Below, in pieces: positions 1 to 5,484 of a stretch of DNA of 5,663 bases (the stretch's first letter is position 1; the number at the start of each line of letters is the position of its first letter). The notes under the pieces were generated by a model that had not been told where the DNA came from, did not search any database, and saw nothing but the letters and a program-made list of their open reading frames with translations. The DNA is taken from NCBI GenBank assembly GCA_015494385.1, contig WGBJ01000298.1, forward strand, positions 1 to 5,663, in the 5' to 3' direction. This DNA is from Marinosulfonomonas sp. GTDB taxonomy: Bacteria > Pseudomonadota > Alphaproteobacteria > Rhodobacterales > Rhodobacteraceae. The translations under genes and the position numbers were made by a program.

Positions 1-393
1 ATTAAAGGCCTGCTCGATCGTGATTTTGTCGTTGATCAGCGGGTCGATGCCGCTGCTCCAGGCCTGGGTGAAAACAGGTTCCATCACGAAATAGGTCAGA
101 AACATTGCAAGGCTGATGATCAGCATATTCGGCGGAGATTGTTGCAGCCCGATTGCCTGTCTCAGGATGGACAGGACCGTCACAATAAATGGAAAACAGG
201 TGAGCATGATGGCCAATCCCGGTACGATGCTAAGGACCGTAATCAGCAGTAGCAACTGGATACTGCGGGCCGAGATCGATCCGCTATCACCCAGTGAGAT
301 CGAAATTTCCTGCGCAGCGACGGGCATGGCAATCATGGTTAACGAAATTGTGGTGAACCCAAGGAGCAGGTGGAAAGGGGTGCTGGTTTTCAT
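1..393 (-). CDS. fliP: Flagellar type III export gate protein FliP (N-terminal 131 residues, cut by window edge)
   Basis: FliP is an inner-membrane component of the flagellar export gate, where it assembles with FliQ and FliR inside the MS-ring. I translated the reverse strand from the ATG at 393; the frame stays open to base 1, so the C-terminal half lies outside the window. Residues 1-28 form a signal peptide (MKTS start, hydrophobic core, VAAQ near the cleavage point), as is normal for FliP. A hydrophobic segment follows at about 45-76. Next come the family hallmarks LRQAIG (77-82), SPPN (86-89) and a second membrane segment with FLTYFVMEPV (98-107), matching the LRNALG, APPN and FLTFFIMSPV of enterobacterial FliP. 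Where E. coli has TSFTRI this protein has TCFPFI (65-70), so the usual Arg is Phe. The start is 3 bases after the fliN stop with only a weak, distant AGGA, suggesting translation coupled to fliN. Identification is firm. Confidence 0.95.
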   Translation of the reverse strand, partial: MKTSTPFHLLLGFTTISLTMIAMPVAAQEISISLGDSGSISARSIQLLLLITVLSIVPGLAIMLTCFPFIVTVLSILRQAIGLQQSPPNMLIISLAMFLTYFVMEPVFTQAWSSGIDPLINDKITIEQAFN

Positions 394-396
394 GGG

Positions 397-684
397 TTAC
401 AGGCCGTCCTGCAGGTTTACGACTTCGGTCAGGCGCACGGCCAGTTGTCCGGCTTGATCGCCATCCAGTTCTTGCAATTCACCGCGTGCGATCAGGCGGT
501 CGCCGACATAAAGTTCGACCGGATCCTCGATCCGTTTATCCAGCGGCAGAACGGCGTCTTGTTCCAGTTGCAACAGCTCTTTGATTTTTGGGCGGGCTTT
601 GCCAACAGAAATGGTTATTTCAATCGGTACCTGATTGAACGGGTTCTGGCTGTCTACGGGCATATCTGTCGTGGTGTCATCCAT
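397..684 (-). CDS. fliN: Flagellar motor switch protein FliN (short form)
   Basis: FliN forms the lower part of the cytoplasmic C-ring with FliM, and takes part in switching and in docking the FliH-FliI export ATPase. The 95-residue product is shorter than E. coli FliN (137 residues) but contains a complete SpoA domain at about 18-92: VPIEITISVGKARPKIKELL at 19-38, LEQDAVLPLDK at 40-50, PVELYVGDRLIARGEL at 55-70, and the C-terminal strand VRLTEVV at 83-89. A polar, disordered-looking tail (1-17) precedes it; the long N-terminal extension of enterobacterial FliN is absent. The start ATG overlaps the end of fliH by 8 bases (ATGGATGA), with an AGGAAAAGG sequence just upstream as a plausible ribosome binding site. 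Placement directly after fliH fits the known FliH-FliN interaction. FliM and HrcQ/SpaO proteins share this domain, but the length and neighbours favour FliN. Confidence 0.93.
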   Translation of the reverse strand: MDDTTTDMPVDSQNPFNQVPIEITISVGKARPKIKELLQLEQDAVLPLDKRIEDPVELYVGDRLIARGELQELDGDQAGQLAVRLTEVVNLQDGL

Positions 685-1270
685 TGATTGCTACCTTTTC
701 CTGTTGTGTAAAGAAGCCTTCAACCAGTTGGGTAAATCCGGTCAGAACGCTTGTCAGATCAATCTGTTTTTCGGAATCTGAAAACCGCAAATAGGCCAGA
801 CCCTCGGCCATTGTCGGCTCTTCTATGATGTTGATATCAAGGGTGGTTTGTCCCTCGAGCAACTGTTCCAGTGCTGGCCGGTTGGCCGGCGAAACCACGA
901 TTTCGATTTCGGCTTCGGTCTGGGTGGATGCAACGGACAGAACCTCGTCCACAATGGTTTGGGGCAGGGCTTCCTGTGCCAGCGTGGGCAACACTTTGGA
1001 CACCATTTCGGTAAACAGTGGTTTTAGTGAATTCAGGATGTGGTTTCGGGCTTCGTGATAGGTAAAGGAAAGTTCCTGAAGGTTGCGGGCGAAATCGGCC
1101 GATATGCGGGACTGCTCCTCGGCCTGGGCCGCAGCCGCATCATCCCAGCCTGCTTTGTACCCTTGCTCGTAAGCCTCGAGCCGGTGCTCTTCGAAACTGG
1201 TTTCCAGAACCGGGTTCGGATCATTTGCTGGGATGGTTGTGCTGAATTCTTCCAGAGGGAACAAAGCCAT
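677..1270 (-). CDS. fliH: FliH-like regulator of the flagellar export ATPase
   Basis: FliH is a cytoplasmic dimer that binds and restrains the ATPase FliI and tethers it to FliN and the export gate. The family is poorly conserved, so this call rests on position plus pattern. The 197-residue product has no membrane segment. It has an acidic N-terminal region, then EQGYKAGWDDA (35-45), which resembles the glycine-spaced repeat (GxxxG type) of FliH proteins, an Ala/Glu/Gln-rich helical stretch at about 43-100, and an alpha/beta C-terminal part with EIEIVVSPANR (121-131) and EPTMAEGLAYLRF (151-163), typical of the FliH/YscL C-terminal domain. Salmonella FliH uses Trp7 and Trp10 to bind its partners; here the N-terminus (MALFPLEEF) offers Phe4 and Phe9 instead, which may be equivalent (inference). 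The ATG shares its first base with the fliF stop (TAATG), and an AAGGA lies about 9 bases upstream. Annotation pipelines may call it hypothetical. Confidence 0.8.
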   Translation of the reverse strand: MALFPLEEFSTTIPANDPNPVLETSFEEHRLEAYEQGYKAGWDDAAAAQAEEQSRISADFARNLQELSFTYHEARNHILNSLKPLFTEMVSKVLPTLAQEALPQTIVDEVLSVASTQTEAEIEIVVSPANRPALEQLLEGQTTLDINIIEEPTMAEGLAYLRFSDSEKQIDLTSVLTGFTQLVEGFFTQQEKVAING

Positions 1271-2934
1271 TAAACCGTTTCCTTACTTTCTTCCATCCAG
1301 CCGCGCAGAACTTCGACGGTTTCTTCCTGCCGTTCCTCGATCAGTTCTTTCAGACGGGCGACGGGATCGCCGGTGCTGTTATCGGTTCCGAAATCCCCGA
1401 GTGGGGCTGTGCCCATTTCCGGCATGTCAAAATCGGTAACCGTTGCCATCGCGGGCGGGTTAAAACTGCCATCGTCAATTTCACCGGTTAGGGCGGGCAA
1501 TGTGGAAGAAGCTGAATTTTCAAATCCTTCGGGAAAGGGGGCCGGAGGAATTGAATCTGTCGGGGCAGGCAGTTCAGCGACGGCTGATGTGGCTTTGCTG
1601 TTCAGGATGGGGCGCACTACAAACAGGCCAAGGACAAGGGTGACAATACCCAGAACCACCAGTTGAATGATCGACATCACGTTCAGGTTCATGGATTGCA
1701 GGAGCGATGGCTCTGCCGTGCTGCCCTGTTCGACGATCGGTTCAAATTGCATGGTTTTCAGCGTGATCACATCACCGCGGGTTTCATCAAACCCGACAGC
1801 TGCGGCCACCAGATCGCGCAATCCAGCCATTTCTTCTTGACTGCGGGGGACAAAAACCTCGGCGCCGGACTCGTCAATTTCCATAGTGCCATCCACCAGC
1901 ACAGCCACTGTCAGCCGCTTTATCGCCCCCGGAGATTTCAGAATTTCCCGCTGGGTTTCCGATACCTCGTAATTCACCCGTTCGCGGGTTTCGCTGTTCT
2001 GACTGGAGGAGTTTGCATTACGACTGCCGTCCCCTTCGGGCAAGTTGCTGGCCACTGAAACGGCCCCCCCGCGGGCGTCTTCGGATGCGGTTGTGCGTTC
2101 TTCGGTGTCGGTGCTGATTACCACGCGCGAATCCGGATCAAACGTGCGTTCTGTGATCGATTCCCGATCTGTTACGGTTTCAACGCTAACCTCGACCACC
2201 GCATTGCCGTATCCCACACGGGCCTCTAGCAGGCGCTCGACGTTTTTCTTCAACTCTGCCGCGCGGTTTTCGCTGCTGCTTTGGCCTGTTGCCCCGTCAT
2301 CTGCCCCCATGATCAACCCGCCTTGGGAATCGATGATGGCCACATCTTCGGGCTGAAGCCCCGCAACCGCCGAGGAAACAAGGAATTTCAGCGCCTTTGC
2401 ATGTGATGCGGATAGAGATCCCGATGCGGTGGTTACCGTGACCGAGGCTGTTTCCTTGACTTGTCGCTGGAATGGCTTTGCGGACAGGCTGGCGATGTGC
2501 ACCCGTGCGCTGCGGATATGCGGGCTGGAAATGATGGTGCGGGCCAGCTCGCCCTCTTTTGCGCGCCAATAGGCGGCGTCGAACATTTGCGATGTGGTGC
2601 CGAATCCGGACAGCGAATCAAGCAATTCGTAACCGGCCGAATTATTTGTCGGCAGCCCCTGACTGGCCAGGGTCATGCGCAATTCGTCACGCCGTGCCCC
2701 GTCGACAAAGATCGCCCCGCCGCGCACTTCGTAAGTGACGCCCTGTTGTTCCAGTTTTGCCACCACCTCGCCTGCCGCACTGCTTTCCAGCCCTGCATAT
2801 AAGAGTGACATGCCCGGCGATGCGGCCATGCGCGAGAGGGTCAGAACCGCCGCGAACATTGCAAGGGTGGCAAGCACCACGATCACGCGGCGGCGTGGTT
2901 CCAGTGCAGACCAGACTGACAGTAGCTGTTGCAA
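1270..2934 (-). CDS. fliF: Flagellar MS-ring protein FliF
   Basis: FliF assembles the MS-ring in the inner membrane, the base on which the rotor and export gate are built. Its 554 residues match the usual length (about 550-570). Membrane helices lie at about 16-34 and 421-443. Between them are the periplasmic ring-building domains: a YscJ/FliF-type region with SLLYAGLE (43-50), GYELLD (101-106), the stretch AYWRAKEGELARTI (121-134), and VRVHIAS-like ARVHIAS (143-149); then a polar, Ser/Asn/Glu-rich collar insert at about 255-320; then IKRLTVAVLVDG (338-349). A Pro/Ala-rich cytoplasmic linker follows, ending in an acidic helix with DPVARLKELIEE (523-534) and EVLRGWM (541-547), the tail that binds FliG in other bacteria. 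The start is TTG at 2934: GGAGA sits 6 bases upstream and no in-frame ATG with a better site was found before it. First gene of the minus-strand operon. Confidence 0.96.
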   Translation of the reverse strand: MQQLLSVWSALEPRRRVIVVLATLAMFAAVLTLSRMAASPGMSLLYAGLESSAAGEVVAKLEQQGVTYEVRGGAIFVDGARRDELRMTLASQGLPTNNSAGYELLDSLSGFGTTSQMFDAAYWRAKEGELARTIISSPHIRSARVHIASLSAKPFQRQVKETASVTVTTASGSLSASHAKALKFLVSSAVAGLQPEDVAIIDSQGGLIMGADDGATGQSSSENRAAELKKNVERLLEARVGYGNAVVEVSVETVTDRESITERTFDPDSRVVISTDTEERTTASEDARGGAVSVASNLPEGDGSRNANSSSQNSETRERVNYEVSETQREILKSPGAIKRLTVAVLVDGTMEIDESGAEVFVPRSQEEMAGLRDLVAAAVGFDETRGDVITLKTMQFEPIVEQGSTAEPSLLQSMNLNVMSIIQLVVLGIVTLVLGLFVVRPILNSKATSAVAELPAPTDSIPPAPFPEGFENSASSTLPALTGEIDDGSFNPPAMATVTDFDMPEMGTAPLGDFGTDNSTGDPVARLKELIEERQEETVEVLRGWMEESKETV

Positions 2935-3060
2935 GACGATTCTCCGAATATCCGTTAGGGCGTTTTGCCCATGCGTCGCCTTATGTTTCGTCGAACAGGC
3001 TTAATAATCGGTTAGCTCCTGACGTTTATTAGGGAGGGGAAGAAAAAAACCGGTGAGAAC
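2935..3060. promoter_or_regulatory. Divergent promoter region between the fliF and fliL operons
   Basis: These 126 bases separate two operons transcribed away from each other, so promoters for both must lie here or inside the opposite gene. By eye, a -10-like TATTAG at 3027-3032 faces fliL, and a -10-like CATAAG (reverse strand, 2985-2980) faces fliF. With a 17-base spacer, each would place its -35 hexamer inside 3003-3009, which carries no good sigma-70 -35 sequence but falls inside the CtrA-like box. That arrangement is typical of activator-dependent promoters. A small imperfect hairpin, GGGC/GCCC at 2958-2970, would lie in the fliF leader. The -10 assignments are inference. Confidence 0.5.
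3001..3015 (+). promoter_or_regulatory. Candidate CtrA-binding box (TTAA-N7-TTAG)
   Basis: The sequence TTAATAATCGGTTAG reads TTAA, seven bases, TTAG. The known CtrA consensus in alphaproteobacteria is TTAA-N7-TTAA, so one base differs. CtrA controls flagellar genes in Caulobacter and in several Rhodobacteraceae, and often binds over the -35 region. This copy lies 46 bases before the fliL start and 67 bases before the fliF start. The match and position are seen; binding is inferred. Confidence 0.45.
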
Positions 3061-3546
3061 ATGGCAGACGAAGAAGAAGTCGAAGACGAAGGTCCGAAGA
3101 AAAAGTCGAAAATGCCTTTGATTATTGGGCTTGTGCTGGCTTTGGCTGGTGGGGGCGGCGGGTTTTATGCGGTGCAGTCGGGCATGCTTTTTGGCAGTCA
3201 CGAGGAGGCTACAACCGATTCGCATGTAGCGGCAGAACCGATGCCGGATGTGGTTTTTGTGCCGGTGGATCCGTTAATTATTAATCTGGGCGGGCGGTCC
3301 AGAAACCAGTTTTTGCGGTTCCGCTCATCATTGGAAGTGGATGGTGCCTATGAGGCCGAGGTGACGGCGTTATTGCCCCGGGTTCTGGACATTCTGAACG
3401 GGTATTTGCGGGCGGTGGATGTGAAGGATCTTGAGGATCCCAGTGCCCTGATCCGCCTGCGTGCCCAGATGTTGCGGCGGATTCAGACGGTCACTGGTGA
3501 AGGTCATGTAAAGGATCTGCTGATCATGGAATTTGTATTGAACTAG
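3061..3546 (+). CDS. fliL: Flagellar basal body-associated protein FliL
   Basis: FliL is a single-pass inner-membrane protein that sits around the stators and supports torque and stator stability. The 161-residue product has the family layout. A short cytoplasmic tail comes first, strongly acidic (EEEVEDE, 4-10) and then basic (KKKSK, 13-17). A glycine-rich membrane helix spans about 19-38, followed by a periplasmic linker to about 62. The FliL domain then begins VVFVPVDPLIINL (64-76), continues with RFRSSLEV (86-93) and ends at LIMEFVLN, where the final strand and its position at the extreme C-terminus are typical of the family. A run of basic residues before the helix predicts an N-inside topology. 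The ATG at 3061 follows a weak GGTGAG and, farther upstream, GGGAGGGG. First gene of the plus-strand operon; the next gene's ribosome binding site overlaps its TAG stop. Confidence 0.93.
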   Translation: MADEEEVEDEGPKKKSKMPLIIGLVLALAGGGGGFYAVQSGMLFGSHEEATTDSHVAAEPMPDVVFVPVDPLIINLGGRSRNQFLRFRSSLEVDGAYEAEVTALLPRVLDILNGYLRAVDVKDLEDPSALIRLRAQMLRRIQTVTGEGHVKDLLIMEFVLN

Positions 3547-3555
3547 GAGGGTGCG
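3544..3555 (+). promoter_or_regulatory. Strong ribosome binding site overlapping the fliL stop
   Basis: The bases TAGGAGGGTGCG precede the ATG at 3556. The AGGAGG core includes two bases of the fliL stop codon and stands at good spacing from the start. It fixes the start of the next gene and is the best Shine-Dalgarno match in the operon. Confidence 0.75.
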
Positions 3556-3936
3556 ATGACACTGATTGCGGATATTTTACTGGTCGCGGGCGCCCTTGGG
3601 GCGGCGTTCTATTGTATGATTTTATCGCGGCGACTGAACCGCTTTAACGATCTGGAAAACGGGGTTGGCGGGGCTGTGGCCGTACTGGCGGTTCAGGTGG
3701 ATGACATGACAAAAACGCTGGAACAGGCTCGGGTTGCGGCCGGGGATTCGACAGAATCCCTCAAGGCGCTGACCGCCAAGGCCGAAGATGTGGCCAAGCG
3801 GCTGGAGCTGTTGATGGCCTCGATGCATGATTTGCCCGAGCCGCAAGCCCCACCCGCACCGGAACGCGCCGAAAAACCAATGCAAGAGGCCGTGTTTTTG
3901 CGGCATCGGGACAGGGTTGTGGAGGCTGCCGAATGA
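3556..3936 (+). CDS. Single-pass coiled-coil membrane protein of the stator operon, function unknown
   Basis: I do not recognise an assigned function. Related alphaproteobacterial flagellar clusters carry similar small proteins that I believe are labelled DUF6468, but that is memory and unchecked. The 126-residue product has one membrane helix at about 4-22, directly followed by SRRLNR (24-29), which by the positive-inside rule puts the rest in the cytoplasm. A heptad-like helical region follows (about 45-92: DDMTKTLEQA, SLKALTAKAEDVAKRLELL), then a Pro/Ala-rich linker (93-107) and a short charged tail. This topology is opposite to that predicted for FliL and the MotE-like protein on either side. 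It starts behind a strong AGGAGG and its TGA overlaps the next ATG (ATGA), so it is translated with the stator genes. A role as a cytoplasmic scaffold or assembly factor near the stator is a guess from location. Confidence 0.85.
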   Translation: MTLIADILLVAGALGAAFYCMILSRRLNRFNDLENGVGGAVAVLAVQVDDMTKTLEQARVAAGDSTESLKALTAKAEDVAKRLELLMASMHDLPEPQAPPAPERAEKPMQEAVFLRHRDRVVEAAE

Positions 3937-4547
3937 CCAGAAAAAGCGTTAAAAACAAACGATCCCGCAAGGCAGGTCGCGGGGTTTTAATCCTGATCAT
4001 AGGGTTTTTCCTGACCTCGGGGGTGTTGCGGTTGGGGTCGGGAACGGGCAGCGCGATTGCACGGGAAATCCAGTCTCTAAGCCACCCGGAAACCCGAACG
4101 GTGACCGATGTGACTCCGGTTGCCTGCGAGCCGGATGAAGAGGGTATTGGCGATTTACTGGCAGCGTTGAAAAAACGTGAAGCGCGGGTCGCCGAGCAAG
4201 AGGCGGCACTGGAAATGCGGATGCGGGTTTTGGCGGCTGCCGAGGAAGGGGCCAAAAAGAACCTTGCAGCATTGGAGGCAGCCGAACAGCAGCTGAAGGC
4301 GACGATGGCGTTGGCCGATACGGCAGCAGAGGATGATCTTTCGCGCCTGACGTCAGTTTACGAGAATATGAAAGCCAAGGATGCTGCCAAACTGTTTGAG
4401 GAAATGGACCCACAGTTTTCTGCCGGATTTCTGGGCCGGATGCGCCCTGATGCGGCAGCAGCAATTTTTGCGGGTATGACGCCGGCCAAGGCCTATTCGA
4501 TCAGCGTAATACTGGCGGGCAGAAATGCAGAAGTTCCGACAGAATAG
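3933..4547 (+). CDS. motE: MotE-like flagellar protein with MgtE_N-like helical domain
   Basis: The protein resembles MotE, which in Sinorhizobium meliloti is a periplasmic chaperone for the motility protein MotC. The 204-residue product begins with a very basic cytoplasmic tail (RKSVKNKRSRKAGR, 3-16), then a membrane anchor at about 17-33, so the remainder should be periplasmic. A long coiled-coil-prone segment rich in Ala, Glu and Lys runs from about 75 to 130. The C-terminal helical domain (about 137-195) has the MgtE_N/MotE repeat style: VYENMKAKDAAKLFEEM (142-158), FLGRMRPDAAAAIFAGM (166-182), PAKAYSISVILA (184-195). The ATG overlaps the previous stop as ATGA, with GGAGG 8 bases upstream. 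Whether it serves MotC, MotB or another partner here cannot be told; S. meliloti MotE may be only a distant relative. The gene symbol is by resemblance, not proven orthology. Confidence 0.78.
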   Translation: MTRKSVKNKRSRKAGRGVLILIIGFFLTSGVLRLGSGTGSAIAREIQSLSHPETRTVTDVTPVACEPDEEGIGDLLAALKKREARVAEQEAALEMRMRVLAAAEEGAKKNLAALEAAEQQLKATMALADTAAEDDLSRLTSVYENMKAKDAAKLFEEMDPQFSAGFLGRMRPDAAAAIFAGMTPAKAYSISVILAGRNAEVPTE

Positions 4548-4551
4548 TGAG

Positions 4552-4599
4552 GGATTCTTAATCCTAATCCGTCAGGTTCGAAATGGGCAGCACGGATTA
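4552..4599 (+). repeat. Alternative hairpins from four GGATT/AATCC motifs before motA
   Basis: In the 67-base gap between motE and motA there is GGATT (4552-4556), a tandem TAATCC TAATCC (4559-4570) and ACGGATTA (4592-4599). GGATT can pair with the first AATCC across a 3-base loop. TAATCCGT (4565-4572) pairs perfectly over 8 bases with ACGGATTA across a 19-base loop. No T-run follows, so it does not look like an intrinsic terminator. It could be an RNA processing or stability element, or an operator; function is unknown. Confidence 0.6.
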
Positions 4600-4601
4600 T
4601 T

Positions 4602-4614
4602 GGGAGTTTACTAG
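4602..4614 (+). promoter_or_regulatory. motA ribosome binding site
   Basis: GGGAG at 4602-4606 stands 8 bases before the ATG at 4615. It lies just outside the right arm of the 4565-4599 hairpin, so that structure would leave it exposed, while an altered fold could hide it. It supports the chosen motA start. Confidence 0.6.
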
Positions 4615-5484
4615 ATGATCGGCATAATCGGTATTGTTGTAATACTTGTCATGGTATTTGGCGCGTATCTTGCTGCAGGCGGCAAGATGGGCATCATTCT
4701 TCATGCCGCCCCGTTCGAATTAACGATGATTTTGGGTGCCGGTATTGGCGCATTGATTATTTCCAGTGATATTCCGGCGATCAAACATACCTTCAAAGGT
4801 CTGGGCAAAGTGTTCAAGGGTCCGGTTTGGCAGCATAGTGATTACCGTGATTTACTGTGCCTTTTGTTCGAGCTGATCCGTTTTGCGAAACAAAACCCAG
4901 TCGGGCTTGAAGAACATATAGAGGCACCTGATGAATCAACCATATTCACGCGGTACCCCAAGATCCTGACAGACAAAGAGGCCGTTGCGCTCATTTGCGA
5001 CACGCTTCGCTCGGCGTCTATGAATTATGATGACCCCCATCAGGTGGAAGAAGTGCTTGAAAAACGCATTGACGAGAATTTTCATCATTCGATGCACCCC
5101 AGCCATTCATTGCAGGGGCTGGCAGACGGGCTGCCGGCGCTTGGCATTGTGGCGGCGGTTCTGGGGATTATCAAAACGATGGGCTCTCTGGATCAGCCAC
5201 CGGAAATTCTGGGCGAACTGATCGGGGGCGCATTGGTCGGAACATTTCTGGGGGTGTTTATGGCCTATGGTCTGGTTGGCCCCTTTGCCACAAAAATCAA
5301 ATCCGTGGTTGAGGAAGATGCCCATTTTTACAAGCTTATCCGCGAGGTTCTGGTTGCCAATCTACACAACCACGCAACCAATATTTGTATCGAAGTCGGA
5401 CGCCAGAATACCCCCACCCATAGCCGGCCCAGTTTTGGCGAGCTGGAAGAAGCATTGAAAGAAGTGAAGCAGGGGGCAGCATGA
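4615..5484 (+). CDS. motA: Flagellar motor stator protein MotA
   Basis: MotA forms the five-subunit ring of the stator around a MotB dimer; ion flow through it turns the rotor. The 289 residues match the E. coli length (295). Four membrane segments are seen at about 2-21, 34-52, 172-190 and 203-223. The two functional prolines are present in context: DGLPALGIVAAVLG (171-184, P174, equivalent to E. coli P173) and AYGLVGPFATKI (217-228, P223, equivalent to P222). The cytoplasmic rotor-facing part has ELIRFAKQNPVGLEEHIE (86-103); Arg89 or Lys92 and Glu99 probably match E. coli Arg90 and Glu98, though the spacing needs a one-residue gap. It is of the E. coli (MotA1) class rather than the short Bacillus class. 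The ATG follows GGGAG at 8 bases. motB is not the next gene; the next start overlaps the stop as ATGA. Confidence 0.96.
   Translation: MIGIIGIVVILVMVFGAYLAAGGKMGIILHAAPFELTMILGAGIGALIISSDIPAIKHTFKGLGKVFKGPVWQHSDYRDLLCLLFELIRFAKQNPVGLEEHIEAPDESTIFTRYPKILTDKEAVALICDTLRSASMNYDDPHQVEEVLEKRIDENFHHSMHPSHSLQGLADGLPALGIVAAVLGIIKTMGSLDQPPEILGELIGGALVGTFLGVFMAYGLVGPFATKIKSVVEEDAHFYKLIREVLVANLHNHATNICIEVGRQNTPTHSRPSFGELEEALKEVKQGAA

Noticed and set aside
116..457. Plus-strand open frame of 113 codons
   Set aside because: It is antisense to the clear FliP reading frame and the start of it lies in FliP's conserved LRQAIG/SPPN region; the protein resembles no family.
1663..2058. Plus-strand open frame of 131 codons
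   Set aside because: It runs antisense through the conserved part of fliF, with no family-like sequence; a shadow of the real gene.
3043..3049. Seven-A run in the fliL leader as a phase-variable tract
   Set aside because: It is non-coding and short, and a change in length would only shift leader spacing; nothing else supports phase variation.
2935..3060. Sigma-54 type flagellar promoter
   Set aside because: I looked on both strands for TGGCAC-N5-TTGC-like or GG-N10-GC patterns and saw none convincing.
3426..3440. Short repeat GGATCttgaGGATC in fliL
   Set aside because: It results from the ordinary coding of KDLEDP and is too short to be a meaningful element.
3761..4255. Minus-strand open frame of 164 codons
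   Set aside because: It lies antisense to both the coiled-coil gene and motE, is rich in Arg, Ser and Pro as shadow frames in GC-biased DNA are, and breaks the operon logic.
3997..4464. Minus-strand open frame of 155 codons
   Set aside because: Antisense to motE, with a composition dominated by Pro, Ser and Arg and no recognisable domain.
4548..4614. Intrinsic terminator before motA
   Set aside because: The hairpin arms are AT-rich with a 19-base loop and no T-run follows; the following bases are TTGGGAG, the motA ribosome binding site.
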